Source: Rhodopirellula halodulae
Lineage (GTDB): Bacteria > Planctomycetota > Planctomycetia > Pirellulales > Pirellulaceae
Direction: 5' to 3'
Length of the DNA stretch: 64,000 nt
Assembly: GCF_020966775.1 (NCBI RefSeq)
Contig: NZ_JAJKFV010000010.1
Location: 1-64,000, forward strand
Shown: positions 20,783-29,649 of the stretch, one piece after another
How positions within the stretch are numbered: position 1 is the stretch's first letter
How the letters are laid out: each line of letters starts with the position of its first letter
The notes under the pieces: model-generated
Databases searched by the model: none
What the model saw: the letters and a program-made list of their open reading frames with translations, nothing else
Told to the model about the DNA's origin: nothing
Program-made: the position numbers and the translations under genes

Positions 20783-22318
20783 ATGCAAGACGCAGAGTCC
20801 GCTTCCAATTCCAAAGCTGGTTGGATTGTCTTCTCGTTGTCGTTGATGATGTTTCTGCAGTTCTTCGCGTGGGGAGCTTGGTTCGCCAGTCTTTCCGCGG
20901 CGATGGACATGAAGCTGCTCGGCGCGTTCATTGGGGGGGCGTACGAGGCGGCTCCCATCGCGGCCATCTTTGCTCCGCTGTTTCTTGGTCTGGTCGCCGA
21001 TCGTTTGTTCTCGTCGGAACGAGTGATGGGCGTGCTGATGCTGATCGGCGGTTGCATCATGTTGTCGCTGCCAGGCATCGCGGAGGAGGCATCGGTCTTT
21101 GCCAACGAGATGGCGGAAAACATGCGTGCCGACGGCGTCTATGACGCGGATGTGTTCGCCGAACGTCAGCAAGCTGAAAACACGTCCGGCAAGACTTTGG
21201 TTTGGATGATCCTGGCCTATTTGCTTTGCTACATGCCGACGTTAGGTTTGGGGAACACGATTGCCTTTTCGAACATCCCAAGCCAAAACGATTTCCCGAA
21301 GATTCGCGTTTGGGGAACGATCGGTTGGATTGTGGCTGGTCTGACCGTTGGCATTTTTGGTTGGTCTTCGTCGTACAACATTTTTTGGTTGGGGGCGGGA
21401 AGCTCGATTGCTCTCGGGGCACTGTGTTTCTTCTTGCCACACACGCCGCCACCGTTGAAGGGCAAACCCATGGACATCCGATCGTTGTTCATGGTCGATG
21501 CGTTTGCGTTGCTCAAGGATTTCAACTTCCTGGTCTTTGCCGTTTGTTCGACACTGATCTGCATTCCGCTGGCGTACTACTACGGAATGACCGCGCCGTA
21601 TCTGAACCAAACAGGGTTCTCGGAGCCCGCCGCGACGATGACGATCGGTCAGATGTCCGAGATCATTTTCATGTTGTTGATCCCGTTCTTCTTCCGCCGC
21701 CTCGGCGTGAAGGTGATGATCTTGGTTGGGATGGCGTGTTGGGTTTTGCGGTACGCGTTGTTCGCTTACGGGGCACCGGATCAAGTCACTTGGATGCTGC
21801 TGTTGGCGGTTGCACTGCACGGTATTTGCTATGACTTTTTCTTTGTCACCGGGTTCATGTACACCGATCAGAAGGCTCCCGTCGCGATTCGGGGGCAAGC
21901 ACAAGGTTTGTTGGTGTTTTTGACCCAGGGCGTCGGGATGTTCTTCGGCTACCGGATCATGGCGGGCGGCAGTCTGTTCGGCTTCATCCCGTTGGATTTG
22001 ACGTTTGGGTCGTACGGTGAGCAGGTCAAGTCAACCGCGTACACCGAGGCCTTGGGCCAGGCTCGAGGCGAAAGCGAAACGGTGTCATTCCTGGAATCAT
22101 TCACCAAAATGTTCTCTCGGTCCTTGCCGGAAGGTTTGGATGCGGGGCTGTTGGCTGACGCGATGATGCAGTGGAAGAACTTTTGGCTCTCGCCCGCGAT
22201 CATGGCAGCGATCATTTTCGTAGTCTTTGCCGTGACGTTTTGGGATCGCACGGAAAAGGAACCGGATGCGGCCGAGGCTGCTGCGGCGGAACCAACACCG
22301 ACCGATCCAGCGGTTTGA
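20783..22318 (+). CDS. MFS transporter, nucleoside:H+ symporter-like
   Basis: The 511-aa product has about twelve hydrophobic segments. FLQFFAWGAWFASL in the first helix and the pair LIGGCIMLSLPG / PTLGLGNTIAFSNI recall the NupG/XapB nucleoside-proton symporter family. A loop of about 50 residues rich in Glu/Asn/Ala follows helix 3, and the C-terminal tail is acidic and Ala/Pro-rich. The ATG at 20783 is preferred; a GTG lies 12 bases upstream. Uptake of nucleosides or a related solute is inferred from family resemblance only. Confidence 0.82.
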   Translation: MQDAESASNSKAGWIVFSLSLMMFLQFFAWGAWFASLSAAMDMKLLGAFIGGAYEAAPIAAIFAPLFLGLVADRLFSSERVMGVLMLIGGCIMLSLPGIAEEASVFANEMAENMRADGVYDADVFAERQQAENTSGKTLVWMILAYLLCYMPTLGLGNTIAFSNIPSQNDFPKIRVWGTIGWIVAGLTVGIFGWSSSYNIFWLGAGSSIALGALCFFLPHTPPPLKGKPMDIRSLFMVDAFALLKDFNFLVFAVCSTLICIPLAYYYGMTAPYLNQTGFSEPAATMTIGQMSEIIFMLLIPFFFRRLGVKVMILVGMACWVLRYALFAYGAPDQVTWMLLLAVALHGICYDFFFVTGFMYTDQKAPVAIRGQAQGLLVFLTQGVGMFFGYRIMAGGSLFGFIPLDLTFGSYGEQVKSTAYTEALGQARGESETVSFLESFTKMFSRSLPEGLDAGLLADAMMQWKNFWLSPAIMAAIIFVVFAVTFWDRTEKEPDAAEAAAAEPTPTDPAV

Positions 22319-22527
22319 GCGTTCAACGCGGAAGCCGCGGTTGCGATATGATGAGACGCTGTCCCCAGGACACACGTCCTCGGCGAGCGATCCTTTTCGG
22401 TGGCTCTTTCGCCGGGTGATCTTCCGAAGGACGCTTTGACGTTGGTGAGCGGTGGTGGTTCGCCGTTGGACCCGACGCCAGACTCGCTTTCATCGAACCC
22501 CATGTCTCGGCCATCACGGGCTCCGTT

Positions 22528-25500
22528 GTGTCGCTACCTTTTCGCCTTGGTTTTGAATCGCCCAGCTACTTGTGGCTGTTGCTGGCGTTGCCGCTGCTTT
22601 GGGCCTTGGGTTGGTCCAGTTTGCGGGTGCTGGGAGCTTGGCGGCGGGTGATCGCGTTGGCGGTGCGGACCGTGGTTTGGACCGCGGTGGTCGCCGCTCT
22701 TGCTGGTGTGCAGTTGGTCTGGACCAGCGATCGTGTCACGGTGATGTACGTTCTAGATCAGAGCGAAAGCATTCCATCGGCCAAACGCACGGCGATGCTG
22801 GATTACGTCATCGAATCCGTTCGTCGACATCGCAATGCCACGCGAGGCGACCGAGCCGGGATCATCGTCTTCGGCCGCGATGCGATGATCGAGATTCCGC
22901 CATACGATGACGATGTGCCGCCAATTCGACGTTTGGAAAGTTTGTTGGATCGCACCGACGCGACCAACATGGAAACGGCGCTGAATTTGGCTCAGGCGTC
23001 GATGCCTGAGGACACGGCTCGCCGCATCGTGATCGTCACCGACGGCAATGAGAACATTGGCGAAGCCAGACGGATTGGCAGCCGGATTGTTGATGCCGGC
23101 ATTGGCATCGATGTGGTTCCGGTTCAGAAGCAAGCGGGCGGCGAGGTGTTGGTCGAGAAGATCGATTTGCCGTCGAATATCCGCAAAGGACAACCGTTCG
23201 AGGCTCGGATTGTCGTCGATCGACAAGGTGCCACCGAGGTGGCATCCGAACAGCCTGTTTCGGGACGATTGAGAGTCAAGCAAAAGGTGGCTGGACAAGA
23301 ATCGTTGTTGCTGGAGCAAACGGTCGAGCTGCAACCGGGCAAGAACGTTTTCCCGCTTCAGCACAGCATCGAGCAACCCGCTGCCTACACCTACGAAGCT
23401 GAGTTCATCGCAGATGACGAAGCGTCCGATGGACTGACGCAAAACAACCAAGCCACCGGCTACACCTACGTGCGAGGCAAGGGGCGTGTGTTGCTGATCC
23501 ACGGACCGGAGGATCTTGGTGACTTTGAGTTGTTGCTGTCCACCTTGCGAAACGCCAACATTGAAGTCACGCCGATGGCAACCACGGCGTTGTTTGGTTC
23601 GCTGGCGGAGTTGCAGCCTTACGATGCCGTGATCTTGGCCGGTGTGGCTCGCGTTTCCGGTGAGACGACGCAGACGATCACTTCTTTCAGCGACGAGCAG
23701 ATCGAGATGCTCGTCCGCAACACGCAGCAACTCGGCGCCGGGTTGTTGATGATTGGCGGACCCGAGGCACTGGGGGCTGGCGGCTGGACGGGGACGGAGC
23801 TTGAAAAGGCAATGCCCGTCGACTTTCAGATCAAGAACACCAAGGTGCAGGGCGTCGGTGCGCTGGCTTTGATCATGCACGCCAGTGAGATGGCGCAAGG
23901 TAATTATTGGCAGAAGCAAATCTCCATCGCGGCCATCGAACAGCTCGGCGGAGCGGACTACGCCGGCGTCGTCCACTGGACCATGAACGGTGACAAATGG
24001 TTGTGGGGCGGGTCCAAAGGCATGCTGGAAGTCGGACCCAATCGACGTGCCATGTTGGCCGCGGTCGGACGCATGACGCCCGGTGACATGCCCGAGTTCG
24101 ATCCTGCGATGCGAATGGCCGTGACTGGGTTGGTGCGAACGGATGCTTCGGTCAAACACTTGATCATCATCAGTGACGGTGACCCGGGGGCACCGACGAA
24201 CAGCGTCATTCAAGCCTTCAAAGACAACAGCATCACGATCAGCACGGTGGCGGTGGAATCGCATGGTTTGTCCGACAGCCGTCGTCTGCAGGACATCGCT
24301 CGTGCAACCGGTGGCAAGTACTACGCGGTGAAGTCCGGTCGTGCGTTGCCGGGCATTTTCCAGCGAGAAGCACGTCGGGTGACACGCCCGTTGATCTATG
24401 AACCGCCGGGGGGCGTCATTCCACAGATCACCTTCCCTCACCCTGTGGTGGATGGCATCGAATCGCTGCCGCGGATTTCTGGGTTCGTGATGACTCAGGT
24501 GAAAGACAGTCCGCTGGTGCAGGTCGTCGCACAATCGCCAAAGCCCAGCACTCCGGAAAACGCGACGGTCTTGGCGACGTGGACGTACGGTTTGGGGCGT
24601 GCCGCGGTGTTGACCACCGACGCGGGTTCGCGCTGGACCAAAGCGTGGGCGGGGTGGCCCGGCTATGAGAAGTTCCATTCTCAGTTGGTGCGTTGGTTGA
24701 TGCGACCAACCGGCGACACCGGGCAGTTTTCTTTGGCGACTCAGGTCCGCGACGACAAAGTGGACGTGATAGTGACCGCACTGGCGGAAGACGATTCGTT
24801 TCTGAACTTCCTGGAGATCGGCGGTTCGGTGTTGGACCCGGATCTGCAACCGCTGTTGCTGGAAATGGAGCAAACCGCACCGGGACGTTACGAAGGTTCG
24901 TTCCCCATCGATCGAGCCGGGACCTACTTCGTCAACGTGATTCCAGGCGAGGGAAAAGCACCGTTGTCTGCAGGGGTGACAGTTCCGTACAGCGAAGAAT
25001 TCCGCTATCGCGAAACCAACGGAACGTTGATTGCGCAGTTGGCGTCGCTGCGTCCCGACGGAGGCTCGGAGGGCGAGGTGACGGAACCGCTCGAAGCCGA
25101 GTTGACAGACGCGTTGTTGGCTCGCGATACCTTTCGTGGCGGTCTTCCGCCGGCGCGACGGATCCGTGACGCTTGGCCGTGGTTCGTGTTAGCCGCGTGC
25201 GTGTTGTTCTTCACGGATGTGTTGGTGCGCCGGGTGGCAATCCGATTCGGATTTTTGAAGGTCTGGTGGAAACGCATCGCTGGCGAGCCTCAGCCTGAAC
25301 CGACCGCGATCACGCGATTGGATCAATTGAAGCAATCCAAGGAAGACGCCACCAAACAACGTCGAGGCAATTCGCGATTCGAACCGGAGTCGCTGGACAT
25401 GGGTGGTTCTCAATCGGCGGACATCGAAGGGTTGGATCGGTCGTCGGACCAACCGGGCCAGACCGGTTCGTCTTCAACCCAACTCGGTTCATCGTCATCA

Positions 25501-25569
25501 TCGTCGGACGGAGGCCAAAGTTACACCGAGCGTTTGTTGGAAGCCAAGCGACGAGCCAAGAAGCAATGA
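22528..25569 (+). CDS. VWA-domain membrane protein (BatA-like, large)
   Basis: The 1013-aa product starts at a GTG, as no ATG is available in frame. Two N-terminal helices (about 12-32 and 40-62) precede a von Willebrand A domain with an intact MIDAS start, DQSES (Asp77, Ser79, Ser81), and a later TDGNEN. The middle (about 320-640) includes a class I glutamine-amidotransferase-like sheet (AGLLMIGGPEALGAGGW) and a second VWA-like block (HLIIISDGDPG). A single membrane helix lies near 890, followed by a Lys/Ser/Gln-rich cytosolic tail. Such proteins resemble aerotolerance (Bat) operon proteins, but no MoxR ATPase is adjacent. The stop overlaps the next gene. Confidence 0.85.
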   Translation: MSLPFRLGFESPSYLWLLLALPLLWALGWSSLRVLGAWRRVIALAVRTVVWTAVVAALAGVQLVWTSDRVTVMYVLDQSESIPSAKRTAMLDYVIESVRRHRNATRGDRAGIIVFGRDAMIEIPPYDDDVPPIRRLESLLDRTDATNMETALNLAQASMPEDTARRIVIVTDGNENIGEARRIGSRIVDAGIGIDVVPVQKQAGGEVLVEKIDLPSNIRKGQPFEARIVVDRQGATEVASEQPVSGRLRVKQKVAGQESLLLEQTVELQPGKNVFPLQHSIEQPAAYTYEAEFIADDEASDGLTQNNQATGYTYVRGKGRVLLIHGPEDLGDFELLLSTLRNANIEVTPMATTALFGSLAELQPYDAVILAGVARVSGETTQTITSFSDEQIEMLVRNTQQLGAGLLMIGGPEALGAGGWTGTELEKAMPVDFQIKNTKVQGVGALALIMHASEMAQGNYWQKQISIAAIEQLGGADYAGVVHWTMNGDKWLWGGSKGMLEVGPNRRAMLAAVGRMTPGDMPEFDPAMRMAVTGLVRTDASVKHLIIISDGDPGAPTNSVIQAFKDNSITISTVAVESHGLSDSRRLQDIARATGGKYYAVKSGRALPGIFQREARRVTRPLIYEPPGGVIPQITFPHPVVDGIESLPRISGFVMTQVKDSPLVQVVAQSPKPSTPENATVLATWTYGLGRAAVLTTDAGSRWTKAWAGWPGYEKFHSQLVRWLMRPTGDTGQFSLATQVRDDKVDVIVTALAEDDSFLNFLEIGGSVLDPDLQPLLLEMEQTAPGRYEGSFPIDRAGTYFVNVIPGEGKAPLSAGVTVPYSEEFRYRETNGTLIAQLASLRPDGGSEGEVTEPLEAELTDALLARDTFRGGLPPARRIRDAWPWFVLAACVLFFTDVLVRRVAIRFGFLKVWWKRIAGEPQPEPTAITRLDQLKQSKEDATKQRRGNSRFEPESLDMGGSQSADIEGLDRSSDQPGQTGSSSTQLGSSSSSSDGGQSYTERLLEAKRRAKKQ

Positions 25570-25772
25570 TGATGTTCGTCTTCAGTGGCTTCGCATCGTT
25601 GCTGATCGCTTTGGAGCTTTTCCTAGGCGTCGCGATGCTTGGTTGGTCCGCGGACAAGATGATTGTTGAGCGGGAGAAAACACCGGGGCCGTATTGGTTT
25701 GCGATTGCCCTGCACACGTTAGTCGGGATCGGACTGCCCGTGCTGTTCGTGATCTACGGCGACCAACTATGA
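25566..25772 (+). CDS. Small membrane protein of unknown function
   Basis: The 68-aa product consists of two hydrophobic helices (about 3-28 and 44-63) joined by a charged loop (DKMIVEREKTPG). The ATG run at 25566 overlaps the stop of the VWA gene, so the two are coupled and the small protein may accompany the VWA protein in the membrane. No family was recognised. Confidence 0.7.
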   Translation: MMMFVFSGFASLLIALELFLGVAMLGWSADKMIVEREKTPGPYWFAIALHTLVGIGLPVLFVIYGDQL

Positions 25773-25776
25773 CGTT

Positions 25777-26199
25777 TCAGGTCGCGGAGGTGGATGCCAC
25801 GGAATCATCTGCGTCGCGTTGTCCAAGCCAAAACCACCGGACGGTGGCGTAGAGCACCACGGCGGTCACGGTACCCGCCATGTCAGCCAAGAAATCCATG
25901 GGGTCCGAGTGCCGGCCTCGAACGAATGACTGAGTCAGTTCATCCACACAGGCGTAGACCAAGCACATGGCGACGATGAGCGGAAACCTTCGCCAAACTC
26001 GCGGCGAATTGGTGCAATAGCACAGCAGCATCGCCAAACCGAAGAAGGCCGTGAAGTGCATCACTTTGTCGTTCAACTTTGGCATCGCCGACGGCAATTT
26101 GGGCAGATGCGTGCCGACAAAAATGGCGATCCAATACGACGCCAAACAGAGCACTCCCAAGCGGATGCCAAGCAGGCGAAGTTTGGTGACCGGTTGCAT
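25777..26199 (-). CDS. VanZ-like family protein
   Basis: The 140-aa membrane protein has four predicted helices. The family hallmarks are the KxxHF segment (NDKVMHFTAFFGLA) after helix 1 and the downstream DELTQSFVRGRHSDPMDF, including the conserved D/E-x-x-Q and R-x-x-D-x-x-D patterns. VanZ proteins confer low-level teicoplanin resistance in enterococci; in other bacteria the function is unknown. The gene is convergent with the VWA pair with almost no spacer. Confidence 0.85.
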   Translation of the reverse strand: MQPVTKLRLLGIRLGVLCLASYWIAIFVGTHLPKLPSAMPKLNDKVMHFTAFFGLAMLLCYCTNSPRVWRRFPLIVAMCLVYACVDELTQSFVRGRHSDPMDFLADMAGTVTAVVLYATVRWFWLGQRDADDSVASTSAT

Positions 26200-26307
26200 C
26201 AGCAGTGCTCTCGCGAGGACAATGTGGCGAAGACAATTCGTTCAACAAAGGTCTCTATCGTGCTTCCGCAACTGACTCCTTCGATCAATCCGGCTTCGTT
26301 TTCCGCG

Positions 26308-27063
26308 ATGCGAGCTTTCCTGGTGATGCTCGTGCTTGCACTTGCCCCATCTTCCGCATTTTCTCAGGCCGGGAAAGACTCAACCTCGGCCGAAACTGAA
26401 AAAACGACCGGCGAAAAATCGGAGAAAGGAGAGCAGGATTGGCGCCCGATGGCGGAAAAATGGGAGCCTGCACGCTTTGGCGGTGATGGCGAAATCGCAG
26501 AAGAAGATCCGAAGAAGAATTCTTCTGATCCCAAGAAAACGATGGAGAACTCGAAGTTGTTCCGACTCGGGATGGGGGATCCTCTGACCGGCATCCGCTG
26601 GACGGGCGACTTTCCGAAAGAGAACTACGAAATGAAATTTCAGGCTCGACGCACCGACGGTTTTGACTTCTTCGCTGCGGTGACCTTTCCCGTCGGCGAT
26701 GAGCACTGCAGCTTTGTCCTCGGTGGATGGGGCGGTGGCGTGGTGGGAATCAGCAGCATTGATGGCAACGACGCGTCCAGCAACGAAACCACCAGCTACA
26801 AAGATTTCAAAAACGACCAGTGGTACACCGTGAAGGTGCGAGTCGACGAGAAACAGGTCCTGACCTGGATCGACGGAGCCGAGTGGGCCAACGTCAATCG
26901 CGACGAGCACACGTTCGACATTCGAATTGAGATGGATCCCTGCTTGCCAGTTGGCATCGCGAATTTTCAGTGCGAAAGCGAAATTCGCGGGCTCCAGATT
27001 CGAACGTTGAAGAACGGAGCGGCAACAGAGGCTAACGCCACCGAATCGGCGGGCACTCGATGA
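26308..27063 (+). CDS. Secreted DUF1080/LamG-like protein
   Basis: The 251-aa product starts at the ATG at 26308, which gives a clean signal peptide (RAFLVMLVLALAPSSAFSQ). A charged linker rich in Lys/Glu follows. Residues ~90-240 form a concanavalin-like beta sandwich with TGIRWTGDFPKENYEMKFQ, WYTVKVRVDEKQV and ADW-like wording in DGAEWANV. This is the pattern of DUF1080 (3-keto-glucoside hydrolase-like) domains of planctomycetes. Binding or hydrolysis of a sugar outside the membrane is possible but unproven. The stop overlaps tadA by four bases (ATGA). Confidence 0.75.
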   Translation: MRAFLVMLVLALAPSSAFSQAGKDSTSAETEKTTGEKSEKGEQDWRPMAEKWEPARFGGDGEIAEEDPKKNSSDPKKTMENSKLFRLGMGDPLTGIRWTGDFPKENYEMKFQARRTDGFDFFAAVTFPVGDEHCSFVLGGWGGGVVGISSIDGNDASSNETTSYKDFKNDQWYTVKVRVDEKQVLTWIDGAEWANVNRDEHTFDIRIEMDPCLPVGIANFQCESEIRGLQIRTLKNGAATEANATESAGTR

Positions 27064-27539
27064 GTTTGGATCCGTTGGACATCGACCGGCATTGGATGCA
27101 GCGCGCCATTGAGATGGCTCAGTCGGCGGCGCTCGAAGACGAAGTTCCGGTCGGTGCAATCATCGTCCGGAATGGTTCGGCAATTGCCGCCGCCGCGAAT
27201 CAGCGGGAAGCATTGCACGACCCCACCGCCCACGCTGAGATGATCGCCATCACCCAGGCGGCGGCCTCCATCGAAAACTGGCGACTGGAAAACACCACGC
27301 TTTATGTGACGTTGGAGCCTTGTTTGATGTGTGCGGGAGCAATCTTGCAAGCCCGCGTTCCGCGAGTGGTGTTTGGTGCCAGCGACCCGAAGGCCGGTGC
27401 GGTGGTCAGTCTGTTCGAGGTCCTCACCGACCGGCGTTTGAATCACCGCTGCGAAATCTCGCACGGGATCATGGCTGAACAGTGCGGGCATTTATTAACA
27501 GAGTTCTTCGCCGGCAAGCGAGCGCTCGGGAAAAAGTAG
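27060..27539 (+). CDS. tadA: tRNA-specific adenosine deaminase
   Basis: TadA converts A34 to inosine in the anticodon of tRNA-Arg(ACG). The 159-aa product has the zinc-deaminase core: HAEMIAI with the ligand His and the proton-shuttling Glu, then EPCLMCAGAIL with the two Cys ligands. The family's GAIIVRNG opening and FGASDPKAGAV segment are also present. The ATG lies in the ATGA overlap with the preceding secreted-protein gene, so it is probably translated from that transcript. Confidence 0.96.
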   Translation: MSLDPLDIDRHWMQRAIEMAQSAALEDEVPVGAIIVRNGSAIAAAANQREALHDPTAHAEMIAITQAAASIENWRLENTTLYVTLEPCLMCAGAILQARVPRVVFGASDPKAGAVVSLFEVLTDRRLNHRCEISHGIMAEQCGHLLTEFFAGKRALGKK

Positions 27540-27739
27540 GGGAAGAACTGAAATGAAATCGACGCTAAAATGCCTTGCGTTCTTAGACAGCCCGATTCGG
27601 ACTGGCCCATCCGCCGAATGATTGACGCGATTCGCGAGGCTCGCGATCCGTCGCCCTCTGTCTTCACTTACCCTCCTGTGGGCTCCCGCCTGACAACACA
27701 ATGAACCTGAATTTCATTTCCCGCCCGACCTATTCTTCC

Positions 27740-29077
27740 ATGAAACCACGACCCACCTTTTCAATCGCGTTGCTTCTTGCCTGCTCAATGCTGGTCGGAT
27801 GTTCCCGGTCCAACAACCAAGCTGACAAACCGGATGCGGAAAATCCCGAGGTTCAAGAAACAGTCGTTCAGGTCGCTCCCAAAGCGACGCCTGATAACCC
27901 GGAAGACGTGGCTGCGTTGGAAGAAGCCGGTTTCATTCTGACCAAAAATGACGCTGGGAATGTCGTGGAGTTCTCGATTGCCAATCAAAAGGGCGGGATC
28001 GCCGAGGCATTGCCGCACCTGAAGGGTGTGCCCAATACGACCAAGGCAACATTCAACGGCCCCGGCATCGATGATGCTGGGATGGAAAACCTGACATCTC
28101 TGGAAAAGATTCGGTACCTCTATCTGACCGACACGGCGATCACCAACAAAACCCTCGAAACGGTTGGCGAACTGAGCTCACTCGAAGCCCTGTTCTTGCG
28201 GCGCACGGGTGTGACCGACGAAGGTTTGGAATTGTTGACTGGGCTGACGAAGCTGCGTGCAATGGATTTGCGCAACAGCAACATTGGTGACGCGGGGATG
28301 GACTCCCTCGCGAAGATTCAAACGCTCGCCGATGTGCAATTGGAAAAGTCCAAGGTGACCGACGAAGGATTGGTCAAGCTCGCACCACTGCCACTGAAGT
28401 CGATCAACTTCAACTACTGCACCACCATCAATGGTCCCACCATGAAGATGCTGGGGCAGACGCCCACACTGCAGCAATTGCAGGGCGACTACTCCAAAAT
28501 CAACGATGCCTCGATGGCGGAACTGAAAGGTTTGAAGAATCTCACGCGTCTTCGAATTCGCGGTTGCGATGTGACCGGAGAAGGCATCCAGCACATCGCG
28601 AACAATCTGTCGCTGAATCGATTCGAGTTGCGAGATTCCTCGGTGGACGACAAAGGTTTGGAAGTGATTTCCAACCTGCCCAAGGTGACCTACGTGGATA
28701 TCTCGGAGTGCCGCTTGGCCTCGCCCGAAGGTATCGCTCAGCTTGGTAAGTTGACCGGTCTGGAAACACTAGGATTGTGGGAAACGAAGACCAATGACGA
28801 ATCGGTCGCAGCTTTTGGTGATTTGGTCAATCTGAAAGACTTGAATTTGAAGTCGACTTCCATCACGGACGAATCGTTGCCCACGCTGATGAAAATGACC
28901 AAGCTGACCACGCTCAACGTGGCGGGGACTCAACTCGGCGATTCGAGCTTCTTGGAACTGGCAAAGCTTCCCAACCTGAAGAGCATGAACGTTGCGAACA
29001 CCAGCATTGGTTTCGATGTGATCGATGAATTGGCTGAGAACTATCCCAACCTTCAAGTGATTGAGTTCGAAAACTGA
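27740..29077 (+). CDS. Leucine-rich-repeat lipoprotein
   Basis: The start at 27740 gives a lipoprotein signal with lipobox LVGC (Cys21). After a Asn/Asp-rich linker the protein (445 aa) carries about twelve leucine-rich repeats of 23-25 residues, with the pattern T-D-E-G-L-x-x-L-x-x-L-x-x-L (for example VTDEGLELLTGLTKLRAM), resembling RNI/AMN1-type repeats. Such proteins are abundant in planctomycetes and probably mediate protein contacts on the membrane surface. The stop shares an A with the start of the DinB gene (TGATG), so the two are translationally coupled. Confidence 0.88.
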   Translation: MKPRPTFSIALLLACSMLVGCSRSNNQADKPDAENPEVQETVVQVAPKATPDNPEDVAALEEAGFILTKNDAGNVVEFSIANQKGGIAEALPHLKGVPNTTKATFNGPGIDDAGMENLTSLEKIRYLYLTDTAITNKTLETVGELSSLEALFLRRTGVTDEGLELLTGLTKLRAMDLRNSNIGDAGMDSLAKIQTLADVQLEKSKVTDEGLVKLAPLPLKSINFNYCTTINGPTMKMLGQTPTLQQLQGDYSKINDASMAELKGLKNLTRLRIRGCDVTGEGIQHIANNLSLNRFELRDSSVDDKGLEVISNLPKVTYVDISECRLASPEGIAQLGKLTGLETLGLWETKTNDESVAAFGDLVNLKDLNLKSTSITDESLPTLMKMTKLTTLNVAGTQLGDSSFLELAKLPNLKSMNVANTSIGFDVIDELAENYPNLQVIEFEN

Positions 29078-29649
29078 TGCCATCCAGTCTTGCATCCAAT
29101 CGTTCACGCAGTCGTCGTCCCAGCGAGACGGATTTATCGTTGGAATACCATCGTGATTTGGCTGGTCGCCTTTCCGGTGATTGTGTTTTCCAAGTGATGG
29201 AAGACCAGTTGCACTGGATGTGTGAACTGGCCAGCAGTCTATCGGTGGATCAAACGGACAAGGTGCATCCGCCGTACGGATGGACCATCCGTCAAGTGAT
29301 CGGTCACTGTGCCGACGCCGAGCGAATTTGGGGCGATCGCATGCTGCGTTTGGCGGCGGGCGATCCGAATGACCAATTGGCGTGGGATGAAAACGCCTAC
29401 GCCGACGCGAGGTTTGGGCTGGGGAACATGCGAGACTTGATCTCCGAGCTGGGTTATTGTCGACAAGCCAACATCACGCTCCTTCGCCGCATCAATCCCA
29501 CCGCGTGGAACAATGTCGGAAGCGTCGATGGGAATCGAATTTCGGTGCGAGGAATCGCCTGGGTCGCTGCGGGGCACTTGCAGCATCACTTCGAAATCAT
29601 CGAAAAGCGATGTGACATTCAGGTGTCTCGAAAGCCTGCGATGACATGA
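29077..29649 (+). CDS. DinB family protein
   Basis: The 190-aa product is a DinB/YfiT-type four-helix protein. It has TIRQVIGHCADAERIWGDRML (first metal His, about residue 77) and AAGHLQHHFEIIEKR near the C-terminus (the later His pair). Members are metal-binding and often act as thiol-dependent transferases or hydrolases; the substrate here is unknown. The first ~25 residues are Ser/Arg-rich. It sits between an LRR lipoprotein and a K+ channel with overlaps on both sides (TGATG and ATGA). Confidence 0.85.
   Translation: MPSSLASNRSRSRRPSETDLSLEYHRDLAGRLSGDCVFQVMEDQLHWMCELASSLSVDQTDKVHPPYGWTIRQVIGHCADAERIWGDRMLRLAAGDPNDQLAWDENAYADARFGLGNMRDLISELGYCRQANITLLRRINPTAWNNVGSVDGNRISVRGIAWVAAGHLQHHFEIIEKRCDIQVSRKPAMT

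Noticed and set aside
20284-21123. 279-codon minus-strand frame spanning the rhomboid-MFS gap
   Set aside because: It lies opposite the MFS gene start and the intergenic region, with no conserved domain and an implausible composition.
22753-24873. 706-codon open frame on the minus strand
   Set aside because: Antisense to the VWA gene. Composition (Arg, His, Gln, Asp) and lack of any domain mark it as a shadow of a high-GC third-codon gene.
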